Source: UBA4742 sp002403895
GTDB lineage: Bacteria > Actinomycetota > Acidimicrobiia > Acidimicrobiales > Acidimicrobilacustridaceae
Direction: 5' to 3'
NCBI GenBank assembly: GCA_036823295.1
Contig: DAISGD010000003.1
Span: forward strand, 1-64,000
DNA: 64,000 bases
Below, piece by piece: positions 42,660 through 50,900 of this stretch (its first letter is position 1; every line of letters begins with the position of its first letter). The position numbers and the translations under genes were made by a program. The notes under the pieces are model-generated. The model ran no database searches and was not told the origin of the DNA. It saw only the letters and a list, made by a program, of their open reading frames with translations.

Positions 42660-42695
42660 CCGGCACCTTTGTGACGGGTAGGGGAGGACACTCGA

Positions 42696-43663
42696 ATGCC
42701 TAGAGCAACCAGCGCCGCAACAGCGTCGCCGAAGAAGGCCCCGGCCAAAAAGGCTGCCCCGGCCGCGACGAAGAAGGTGACGCCCGTGTCGGCGACCAAG
42801 TCCCAGGCCAGCAAAGCCCCCGCCAAGGCGGCGGCCAAGCCCGCGGCGGCCAAGCCCGCGGCCAAGAAGGCTCTGGCCAAGACCGCGGTCGTGACCAAGG
42901 CGCCCGCCAAGAAGGCGCCAGCTAAGAGGGCGCCAGCTAAGAGGGCGCCAGCCAAGACCGCGCCAGCCAAGACCGCGCCAGCCAAGACTGCATCAGCCAA
43001 GACTGCATCAGCCAAGACNNNNNNNNNNNNNNNNNNNNNNNNNNNNNNNNNNNNNNNNNNNNNNNNNNNNNNNNNNNNNNNNNNNNNNNNNNNNNNNNNN
43101 NNNNNNNNNNNNNNNNNNCAGCCAAGACCGCGCCAGCCAAGACTGCATCAGCCAAGACTGCATCAGCCAAGACTGCATCAGCCAAGACCGCGATCGTGAC
43201 CAAGGCCCCCGCCCAGAAGGCGGCCGCGAAGAAGGCGCCGCCCAAGAGGGCCTCCACCCCCAAGGCCCCGGTGAAGAGGAAGCTCTCGGCCTCCCAACTC
43301 AAGTTCATCGAGAGCCAACGGGAGCAGCTCGTCCAGGAGCGGGCGACCTATCTGCGCCAGGCCGACTTGCTCAAGGCCGAGGCCGATTCGTTGGCCGAGC
43401 TGCGCGAGCCGGGCGATGTCCAGTTCGACGAGGAGTCGGGCGAGGGTGACACCCTGGCCGTGGAACGAGAGCGGGATCTGGCTCTGAGCTACCAGGCCCG
43501 GGCTGCCGTCGACGAGATCGACCACGCCCTGGCCAAGGTCGCCCTCGGGACGTACGGCATCTGCGAAGTCTCGGGTCAGCCCATCCCCCGTGAACGCCTG
43601 AAGGCCATTCCGTGGGCCCGCGAGAAGGTGGAATACAAAGTCGGAGGATTCGGCCGCCGTTGA
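42696..43663 (+). CDS. Histone H1-like Ala/Lys-rich tail fused to a DksA/TraR-type domain (contains assembly gap)
   Basis: The N-terminal part is a long Lys/Ala/Pro low-complexity tail (AKK, PAKKA and five-residue APAKT/SAKTA repeats), like histone H1 tails and mycobacterial HupB. The C-terminal 150 residues form a coiled-coil plus TraR/DksA-like end (RERDLALSYQARAAVDEIDHAL, then YGICEVSGQPIPRERLKAIPWA). Only one Cys of the usual C4 zinc finger remains. The 100-N gap lies in the repeats, so the length is unknown. Frames on both sides agree only if the true gap is 2 mod 3. ATG 42696 follows GGGGAGGA by 7 nt. It precedes lspA as the DksA-like gene does in Streptomyces; it may bind DNA through the tail and RNA polymerase through the head (inference). 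Confidence 0.8.
42944..43187 (+). repeat. 15-bp tandem repeats encoding APAKT/SAKTA, interrupted by a gap
   Basis: Units of the form GC(G/A)(C/T)CAGCCAAGAC(C/T) repeat head to tail on both sides of the N-run, each coding five residues. Left and right flanks differ in phase by 5 bases, so the missing DNA should be 5 plus a multiple of 15 bases. The array probably collapsed or stalled assembly. Confidence 0.85.
43019..43118. other. Assembly gap (100 N) within the repeat array
   Basis: Exactly 100 N, a conventional placeholder; real size unknown. Flanking repeat phase and the reading frame both call for a length of 5 + 15k bases. Confidence 0.98.
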
Positions 43664-43681
43664 GGCGCCAGGGCCCTCGCC

Positions 43682-44290
43682 GTGCCGAACCCCGCTGAGC
43701 CCGACCCGCTCGACAAGACCGTCCGGGCCGACGATGCGTCCACCGCCAGCCCGACCGCCGGGGCCAGGTCCTCGGAGGCGCGCGCCCCCGCCCGCCGCTG
43801 GGCCCTCATCCTCGGCGTGGCGTCCGGCGTGCTCCTCGTCGACCAGCTCTCCAAGTGGTGGGCCGTGCACACCCTGAGCAGCCGGACCATTGCCGTGGTG
43901 TGGACCCTGCGATTCAACCTCACCGGCAACACCGGCGCGTCCTTCAGCCGCTTCGGGGGGCAGGGCCCGCTTATCTCCCTCGGAGCGGTGGCGGTGGTGT
44001 GTGCCGTGTTGTGGCTGAGTCCTGCGGTGTCATCGCGGCTGGGGTCGGTGGCCCTGGGCATGATCCTCGGTGGTGCCCTGGGCAACCTCATCGACCGAGC
44101 TTTTCGCGGCGACGCCGGCGTCCTCCATGGCCCCGTGGTCGACTTCATCGACTTCCAGTGGTGGCCGGTGTTCAACGTGGCGGACATGGGGGTCGTCATC
44201 GGCGCACTGTTGCTGGCCATCTCGTTCCTGCGCGCCCCGGCTGGTTCGGGGAGCAGCCCGGCGAGCGGTTCGGCGCCGGCTGATGGATGA
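43682..44290 (+). CDS. lspA: Lipoprotein signal peptidase (signal peptidase II)
   Basis: A 202-residue membrane protease that removes signal peptides from prolipoproteins. It has a disordered N-terminal 35 residues, four helices, and the conserved DQLSKWWA, NTGASFS (usual form N.GAAFG), NLIDRAF and VVDFIDF...FNVADMG motifs carrying the two catalytic aspartates. GTG 43682 start, 18 bases after the DksA-like gene. Overlaps rluD by 8 bases. Confidence 0.94.
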   Translation: MPNPAEPDPLDKTVRADDASTASPTAGARSSEARAPARRWALILGVASGVLLVDQLSKWWAVHTLSSRTIAVVWTLRFNLTGNTGASFSRFGGQGPLISLGAVAVVCAVLWLSPAVSSRLGSVALGMILGGALGNLIDRAFRGDAGVLHGPVVDFIDFQWWPVFNVADMGVVIGALLLAISFLRAPAGSGSSPASGSAPADG

Positions 44291-45200
44291 AGTCGTCCCG
44301 GCCTCGCTGGCCGGCCAGCGACTCGACCGGGTGGTGGCCATGGTGACCGGCGCCAGCCGGGCCGAGGTCGCCGATCTGATCTCGGCCGGTGCAGTGACGG
44401 TGGACGGCCAGGTGGTGACGACCCGGTCCCATCGTCTGGCTGAGGGCAATCGGGTCCAGGCCGACGTTGCCCAACTGCCGCCCGCGGGCGGCCCCCCGGT
44501 GGTGGCCGACGCCGACGTCGACGTGCAGGTGGTGTTCGCCGACGACGACCTGATCGTGGTCGACAAGCCCGCCGGCCTCGTCGTGCACCCTGGTGCCGGC
44601 AACTACGAAGGCACGCTGGTGCACGGGTTGCTGGCCCGCTTTCCCGAGATCGCCACCGTGGGGGACCCGACCCGGCCCGGCATCGTCCACCGGCTGGACA
44701 AGGGCACGTCGGGCCTGCTGCTGGTGGCCCGCTCGCCGGAGGCCTATACCCGGCTGGTCGCCCTGTTGGCGGCTCACGACGTCGAGCGGCGGTACCTCGC
44801 CCTGGTGTGGGGGGAGTTCGCCGTCCTCAACGGCATGGTTGATGCCCCCATCGGCCGCTCGGCCCGGGAGCCCACCCGCATGACGGTGTCAGCCAAGGGC
44901 AAGCCGGCCCGGACCCGCTACGAGGTCGTGGCCACCTACCGCGACCCGCTCACCCTGTCGCTTGTCGAGTGCCGATTGGAGACGGGCCGTACCCACCAGA
45001 TCCGGGTCCATCTCACCGCCATCGATCATCCGGTCGTCGGCGACCAGCGCTACGGCGGGGCCCGCTCCTCGTTCCCGTTCCCTCGGCCGTGGCTGCACGC
45101 CGTTGCGTTGCGCCTGCGTCACCCGGTGACCGGTGAGGAACTGGCCTTCGACTCACCCCTCCCCGACGACTTGCGGGAATCGCTGGAACGACTCGGCTAG
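44283..45200 (+). CDS. rluD: RluD-type 23S rRNA pseudouridine synthase
   Basis: A 305-residue RluA-family enzyme. The N-terminal S4 RNA-binding domain (LAGQRLDRVVAMVTGASRAEVADLI) is followed by the catalytic IVHRLDKGTSGLLLVA with the nucleophile Asp, and GRTHQIRVHL. It isomerises uridines in helix 69 of 23S rRNA in E. coli; substrate here by family. lspA-rluD is the standard actinobacterial pair. Confidence 0.92.
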   Translation: MDEVVPASLAGQRLDRVVAMVTGASRAEVADLISAGAVTVDGQVVTTRSHRLAEGNRVQADVAQLPPAGGPPVVADADVDVQVVFADDDLIVVDKPAGLVVHPGAGNYEGTLVHGLLARFPEIATVGDPTRPGIVHRLDKGTSGLLLVARSPEAYTRLVALLAAHDVERRYLALVWGEFAVLNGMVDAPIGRSAREPTRMTVSAKGKPARTRYEVVATYRDPLTLSLVECRLETGRTHQIRVHLTAIDHPVVGDQRYGGARSSFPFPRPWLHAVALRLRHPVTGEELAFDSPLPDDLRESLERLG

Positions 45201-45488
45201 CGCCGGTCTTGGTGTTGGAGCGGCAGAACTCGCCTCCAACCGTCCCGCTCGCAGCCGATGGCATTGCGGCCGGAGTGAACCGGGTGAGTGGCGCGACTGA
45301 CGTCGCGGTCACGGGTCCTGACGCGAACCGCGCGGTCGAACTNNNNNNNNNNNNNNNNNNNNNNNNNNNNNNNNNNNNNNNNNNNNNNNNNNNNNNNNNN
45401 NNNNNNNNNNNNNNNNNNNNNNNNNNNNNNNNNNNNNNNNNNCCGGTAGGGGCAATGATCCGCTGGTCGCTGACCCCGAGCGTGTCAC
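45201..45488. other. Poorly resolved interval with a 100-N gap (45343-45442)
   Basis: Between rluD and the Rrf2-type gene. Left flank (45201-45342) has the hairpin above and a short open frame from GTG 45209 (LERQNSPPTVPLAADGIAAG and on) that runs into the gap; the right flank holds 46 bases before the regulator's stop codon. I cannot tell whether a small gene or repeat is hidden here. Confidence 0.6.
45214..45240 (+). terminator. Hairpin after rluD
   Basis: GTTGGAG (45214-45220) and CTCCAAC (45234-45240) are perfect 7-bp inverted arms with a 13-nt loop, 13 bases after the rluD stop. No T-run follows. Likely a terminator or 3'-end structure. Confidence 0.4.
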
Positions 45489-45944
45489 TCAGCCAGACGA
45501 CGTCGGTGAGCCCGGCCAGGAGGCATCGCCGCGGGCCATGGTGACGATGTCGGCCAGGGTCAGGGCCTCGAGGTAGTGGCGCATGTGCTCGCCGACGTCG
45601 GCCCATACGGCCAGGAGCACGCACTGGCCCTCGTGATCGCAGGCGCCGTTCGTGTGAGGCTCGCCAAAATCCCCGGCCACGATGGGGCCATCCACCGCGC
45701 TCACGATGGCGCTCAGGGGGATCTCCCGGGGGTCGCGGGCCAGCACGTACCCGCCGCCCACCCCTCGCTTCGACCGGACCAGCCCCGCACCCTTGAGGGC
45801 CAGGAGGATCTGCTCGAGGTAGGGCTGGGGCAGCCCGGTGCGTTCGGCGATGTCGCGAACCGACGTCGGACCCTCCTCGCCGATGTGCATGGCGAGGGAG
45901 AGCAGGGCGCGACTGGCGTAGTCACCTCGGGTCGAGACCTTCAC
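45489..45944 (-). CDS. Rrf2-family transcriptional regulator
   Basis: A 151-residue winged-helix regulator. It begins MKVSTRGDYASRALLSLA (typical Rrf2 start), continues with SVRDIAERTGLPQPYLEQIL (recognition helix) and RGVGGGYVLARDP (wing). Only two Cys remain in the iron-sulfur loop region (CDHEGQC), where Fe-S sensing members such as IscR have three, so the cofactor is uncertain. GTG 45944 has TACGCT 6 nt upstream, a leaderless-type -10. It is divergent from the phosphodiesterase gene; the two may share control. Confidence 0.87.
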   Translation of the reverse strand: MKVSTRGDYASRALLSLAMHIGEEGPTSVRDIAERTGLPQPYLEQILLALKGAGLVRSKRGVGGGYVLARDPREIPLSAIVSAVDGPIVAGDFGEPHTNGACDHEGQCVLLAVWADVGEHMRHYLEALTLADIVTMARGDASWPGSPTSSG

Positions 45945-45950
45945 CCCCAC

Positions 45951-45956
45951 AGCGTA
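45951..45956 (-). promoter_or_regulatory. -10 box of a probable leaderless promoter (Rrf2 gene)
   Basis: Minus-strand TACGCT ends 6 nt before GTG 45944. Confidence 0.45.
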
Positions 45957-45995
45957 GGCGGCGACCCCGTTACCCAGGTGGCCGTGTCCCTTGAC

Positions 45996-46001
45996 TAGCG
46001 T
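45996..46001 (+). promoter_or_regulatory. -10 box for the phosphodiesterase gene
   Basis: TAGCGT lies 24 bases before GTG 46026. A transcript from about 46008 would still contain the Shine-Dalgarno AAAGGA (46014-46019). This favours GTG 46026 over GTG 46002. Confidence 0.45.
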
Positions 46002-46025
46002 GTGAGGGCCGAGAAAGGACCCTTC

Positions 46026-47147
46026 GTGGTCGACGAATCCCAGTTGCGTGACGACGAGCCCCTCCTGCCTGACTACGCGGGTGCCTGTGTCACGAATGTG
46101 ATGCCCACACTGCTCGAACCACCGGAGGTTTGGCCGTCGTGGTTCCCGGCTGCCGTGGCCGAGGCCGACCAGATCTTGTTCCTGGTGCTCGACGGGCTCG
46201 GGTGGGACCAGCTCCACAAGCGGGCGTCGATCGCTCCCACGATGTCCGCCATGACCGGCGATGCCATCTTGACGGTGGCGCCGTCGACCACCTCGACGGC
46301 GATGACATCTATCACGACGGGGATGACCCCCGGGGAGCACGGGGTCATGGGGTACCGGATGGCCGTCGACGGGCAGGTCCTCAACGTCTTGCGCTGGTCG
46401 GTGGCGGGGCAGGACCAGCGGGCGGGCATCCCGCCCGAGAAGCTGCAGCCCGGGACCGCGTTCCTCGGCCACCGCCCGGCCGTGATCACCCGCGCCGATT
46501 TTCGCTCCAGTGGCTTCACTGCGGCCCACCTCGATGGGGTGCGGTTCAACGGCTACCGGGTCACGTCCACGCTGGTGATGGAGGCCCGCCGCCTGCTGCG
46601 GGGTGGAGAGCCCTTCGTCTACGCCTATTACGAAGGCATCGACAAGGTCGCTCACGAGTTCGGGCTGGGTGATCACTACGACGCCGAGCTGGGCTACGTC
46701 GACCGGCTGGTGGCCGACCTCATGGCCGTGCTGCCCCCGCAGGCGGCCCTGGTCATCACCGCTGATCACGGCCAGCTGCATGTCGGCGACAACTTGATCA
46801 CCCCCGCCCGTGAGGTGCTCGAGCAGGTGTCGTTCCAGTCAGGCGAGGGGCGCTTCCGTTGGTTCCACGCCCGACCGGGTCGAGCCGACGCCCTCCTCGA
46901 TGCCGCCCGGCGCTGGCACCGCGACGATGCCTGGGTCGTGACCCGCGACGAGACGATCGACGGTGGCTGGTTCGGGCCCACCGTGGCTGACCAGGCCCGC
47001 CGACGGCTCGGCGACGTGGCCTTGGTGGCCAAGGGCACCGTGGCGTTCGTGGATCCCGACGACGGCGGCCCGTTCGAACTCGTGTCGCGTCATGGTTCGC
47101 TCACCTCGGCTGAGATGCGCGTGCCGTTGTTGGCCCATCTCGCCTGA
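46026..47147 (+). CDS. Type I phosphodiesterase/nucleotide pyrophosphatase-family protein
   Basis: A 373-residue alkaline-phosphatase-superfamily hydrolase (PF01663-like). Metal and nucleophile motifs: LVLDGLGWDQL, APSTTSTAMTSITTGMTPGEHGV (Thr nucleophile and PxEHG), YYEGIDKVAHEFG and VITADHGQ. Cytoplasmic by lack of a signal peptide. Substrate unknown. Start GTG 46026 has AAAGGA 6 nt upstream. It lies divergent to an Rrf2 regulator and before bpa. Confidence 0.85.
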   Translation: MVDESQLRDDEPLLPDYAGACVTNVMPTLLEPPEVWPSWFPAAVAEADQILFLVLDGLGWDQLHKRASIAPTMSAMTGDAILTVAPSTTSTAMTSITTGMTPGEHGVMGYRMAVDGQVLNVLRWSVAGQDQRAGIPPEKLQPGTAFLGHRPAVITRADFRSSGFTAAHLDGVRFNGYRVTSTLVMEARRLLRGGEPFVYAYYEGIDKVAHEFGLGDHYDAELGYVDRLVADLMAVLPPQAALVITADHGQLHVGDNLITPAREVLEQVSFQSGEGRFRWFHARPGRADALLDAARRWHRDDAWVVTRDETIDGGWFGPTVADQARRRLGDVALVAKGTVAFVDPDDGGPFELVSRHGSLTSAEMRVPLLAHLA

Positions 47148-47198
47148 AGCGGACGGACGGTCTGGCGGGGGCGGCCGGAACCGGGCAAGGATGCGACC

Positions 47199-47708
47199 AT
47201 GACCGATCTCGAGGGAACCGCTCCCACCCCGGAACTCGTCGTGCCCGATGCCGTCTCGCCGTCGCCTGCTGAGGGTGCGGCCGAGTCCGACGGCGAGGGA
47301 TCGTCCCAGGAGTTCGTGTCCGAACCGGCCAAGGTCATGCGGGTCGGGTCGATGATCAAACAACTCCTCGACGAGGTCCGCATCACGAAGCTCGACGAGC
47401 CCGGGCGGGTGCGGCTCCGCGCCATCTACGACACGTCCATCACCGAGCTGGGCTCGGCCCTGTCCCCGGACCTGCGCGACGAGCTGAACCGGTTGGCCTT
47501 GTCCTTCGACGCCGACAACGTGCCCACCGAGGTGGAGCTGCGCTTGGCCCAGGCGCAGCTGGTGGGCTGGCTGGAGGGGTTGTTCCACGGCATCCAGGCG
47601 ACCCTGTTCGCCCAGCAGATGGCCGCCCGCCAGCAACTCGACGAGATGCATGGGCAGCTCCCGGCCGGGGCGCAAGCAGGCGAAGAACGGCCCGGCACGT
47701 ACCTCTGA
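47199..47708 (+). CDS. bpa: Bacterial proteasome activator Bpa/PafE
   Basis: A 169-residue member of the DUF2587 family, very like Mycobacterium Rv3780. After an acidic disordered N-terminus, the four-helix core runs from PAKVMRVGSMIKQLLDEVR to QAQLVGWLEGLFHGIQATLF and AQQMAARQQLDEM. The C-terminus ends GTYL, equivalent to the GQYL tail that docks into and opens the 20S proteasome. It forms an ATP-independent dodecameric ring. Its presence implies a 20S proteasome elsewhere in the genome. AAGGA lies 7 nt before ATG 47199. Confidence 0.93.
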   Translation: MTDLEGTAPTPELVVPDAVSPSPAEGAAESDGEGSSQEFVSEPAKVMRVGSMIKQLLDEVRITKLDEPGRVRLRAIYDTSITELGSALSPDLRDELNRLALSFDADNVPTEVELRLAQAQLVGWLEGLFHGIQATLFAQQMAARQQLDEMHGQLPAGAQAGEERPGTYL

Positions 47709-47789
47709 TCCGGCCCGTGATCCGGTCGGAGCGCCATGCTCGAGATCGCGCGCTACAGTCGCCGCGCGGAGGAATCACAGCCGTGTAAC

Positions 47790-47822
47790 TCGTCCACAAC
47801 TGGGGAAAAACCCTGTGGATAA
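47790..47822. promoter_or_regulatory. Pair of inverted DnaA-box-like sites upstream of dnaE
   Basis: TGTGGATAA (47814-47822) is the exact complement of the DnaA box TTATCCACA. TCGTCCACA (47790-47798) is one base from the actinobacterial form TTGTCCACA. They face each other across 15 bases and lie 96-128 bases before the dnaE start. In the same 209-base interval no gene is seen. DnaA might regulate dnaE here; binding is not shown. Confidence 0.55.
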
Positions 47823-47917
47823 CGTGGGTTGAGGGGCCGCTCGGGTGCTCGGGAGTGGGCCCTGCCGGGAAGGGAAGCAGGCTGGGAAACCAGCCCTGGA
47901 CTAAGGAGCACCGCATC

Positions 47918-50900
47918 GTGGCGGATTCGTTCACCCATCTGCACGTGCACACCGAGTTCTCGATGCTCGATGGTGCCGCGCGGGTGGGCGATCTCGTGGC
48001 CAAGGCGGCGGCTGACGGACAGCCGGCCGTGGGCATCACCGACCACGGCAACATGTACGGCGTTCTCGACTTCTATCAGGCGTGTCGGGACCAGGGCGTC
48101 AAGCCGGTCATCGGCAGCGAGCTGTACATGGCCTACGAGAGCCGGGCCGAGCGTCCGCCGCGTCGGGGGCGCATGGACGACTCCGGGGGCGACGCCGAAG
48201 GTGGGCGCAAGGCCTATTACCACCTGACCGCGCTGGCCGAGAACGCGGTCGGCTACAAGAACCTGATCCAGCTTTCGAGCCGGGCTTACCTCGAGGGCTA
48301 CTACATGAAGCCCAAGGTCGACTGGGAGCTCCTCGAGGCCCACAGCGAGGGGATCATCGCCACCACCGGCTGCCTCGGCGGCCAGGTGCTCCAGGCCCTG
48401 CTCAACGACGACCCGGCCGACGCCCTGGCCAAGGCCGCTCGCCTTCAGGACATCTTCGGGCGCGACAACCTGTTCATCGAGCTCCAGGACCACGGCATCC
48501 CCGACCAGCACCGCACCAATCCCCAGCTGCTGGAGATCGCCAAGAAGATCCAGGCGCCGCTGCTGGCCACCAACGACAGCCACTACACCCAGCGTGAGGA
48601 TCACGAGGCCCACGACGCGTTGTTGTGCGTGCAGACCGGGGCGCTCATGAGCGATCCCGACCGGTTCAAGTTCCACGGCGACCAGCACTACCTGAAGACG
48701 GCTGACGAGATGCGCCGGCTCTTCGCCGAGCTCCCCGAGGCGTGCGACAACACGCTGTGGGTGGCCGAGCGGGCCAACGTCGAGATCGAGTTCGGCAAGC
48801 CCCAATTGCCGAACTTCCCCATCCCTGAGGGCTTCAGTGACGACGCCGGCTATCTCGAGCACCTCACCTTCGCCGGTGCCCGTGAGCGATGGGGCGACAC
48901 GCTGCCCGACACCGTGGTCGAGCGGCTTGCCTTCGAGCTCAAGGTCATCGGGGACATGGGCTTCTCGTCGTACTTCCTCATCGTGTGGGACCTCATCAAG
49001 CACGCCCGAGACGGGAACATGCGGGTCGGGCCGGGCCGGGGGAGCGCGGCGGGCTGCGCGGTGGCGTACTCGCTGCGCATCACCGACCTCGACCCCATCA
49101 AATACGACCTGCTGTTCGAGCGTTTCTTGAACCCGTCGCGCATCTCCATGCCTGACATCGACATGGACTTCGACTCCCGGTATCGGGACGAGATGATCCG
49201 CTACGCGGCCGAGCGCTACGGCCGCGACCACGTGGCTCAGATCGTCACGTTCTCCACCATCAAGGCCCGGGCCGCGGTGCGCGATGCGGCGCGGGTGCTG
49301 GGCTTCCCCTACATGGTGGGCGACAAGGTGGCCAAGGCCATGCCCCCGCTGGTCATGGGGCGCGACACACCGTTGTATGCCTGTCTGGACGAGCACCCCA
49401 AGTATCTCGACGGCTACAAGATGGCCAGCGAGCTGCGGGACATGTATGCGACCGATCCCGATGCCCGCCAGGTGATGGACGTGGCCAAGGGGCTGGAGGG
49501 CCTGCGCCGCCAGGACGGCATTCATGCCGCCGCGGTGGTGATCACCAAGGAGCCCCTCACCGAGTACCTGCCCATCCAGCGCAAACCCGAGGCCGGGCAG
49601 GATCCCGAGCTCGCCCCCGTCGTCACCCAGTACGAGATGCACGGCGTCGAGGACCTCGGTCTGCTCAAGATGGACTTCCTGGGTCTGCGCAACCTCGACG
49701 TGATCTCCGACACCCAGGAGCTGGTGCGAGCCACCCGCGGCGTCGACCTCGACGTCGACACCATCCCCCTCGATGACGCCAAGACCTACGAGCTGTTGCA
49801 GGCCGGTGACTCGATCGGGGTGTTCCAGCTCGAGGGCGGGGCCATGCGGGCGCTTATGCGTTCGTTGGCGCCCACCGGCTTCGAGGACGTGGCCGCCTTG
49901 GTGGCGCTCTATCGGCCGGGGCCGATGGCGGCCAACATGCACAACGACTACGCCGACCGGAAGAACGGCCGGAAGCCGATCTCCTACCTGCACCCCGACC
50001 TCGAGCCGCTCCTGGGCGACACGCAGGGGCTCATGATCTACCAAGAGCAGATGATGCGGGTGGCCCAGAAGTTCGGGGGGTACTCACTGGCAGAGGCAGA
50101 CAACCTCAGGAAGGCGTGTCTGCCGGCTGGCACCCTCATGTTGACGCGATCTCGGGGCTACGTGCCGATCGAGCACGTCATACGCCTCTCCGACCGGCGG
50201 GTGCAGACGATCGACACGACGTCGGCAACCAGTCGTTTCGATGCGGTCGAGGACGTGTGGTCGGTCGGGCCCAAACTGGTGTACCGGCTCACCACGTCAT
50301 CCGGCTACGCAGTGGAGGCGACGGCTAACCATCCCTTCCTGGTCGAGGATCGCTGGACCGAGCTCGGCCAGATTCGGCCGGGTGACCTCGTCGGCGTCGC
50401 CGCCCATACCCGGACCAACGGCGGGAGCAGGGTCAGCGACGCCGAGATCTACGCGTCTGCGCGTTCGCTCCGCGAGTCCGGTGTGGCTGCCGCTGGAGTT
50501 CTTGCCCGGTTGGTGAACGCTCCGGGTTCCCAGATCAAGCGATTCCTGGGTCTCGCCTTCGGAGTCGATGCGCTGACCGACAGCATCGAGGTGTGCATCG
50601 GGTCACCGAACCGGGCGGTGGTCGCGGCGGTGAAGCGGATGCTGTTGCGTTGCGGCATCGCCTCGAACATCGATCTCCGCGCTTCCGGGTGGTACGACTG
50701 CTCGGTCGTGCCGGCCAGGCAACTGGTCGCCGCCGGGTCCCGAGTGCGCTCGAGCATGTCGTTCGTGGATCCCGGCAATGACGGCGACCCGCTCGAAGGC
50801 CTGGGATCTGAGGACCTGATGTGGGACACCGTCGTCTCCGTCGAGGAGGTGGGCGAGCGCGAGTGCTTCGACTTCCGGATGGCGAATCCAGAGCGCCCCT

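Noticed and set aside
42549..42695. T-box riboswitch for ileS
   Set aside because: Only about 150 bases to the next gene, no specifier stem or TGGNACC-type T-box sequence, and a -10 box lies 6 nt before the start codon.
42944..43187. CRISPR-like regular repeats
   Set aside because: The units are contiguous, in frame and code a Lys/Ala tail; there are no spacers.
47753..50044. 763-residue open frame opposite dnaE
   Set aside because: It is antisense to highly conserved DnaE motifs and its residue content is typical of GC-rich shadow frames.
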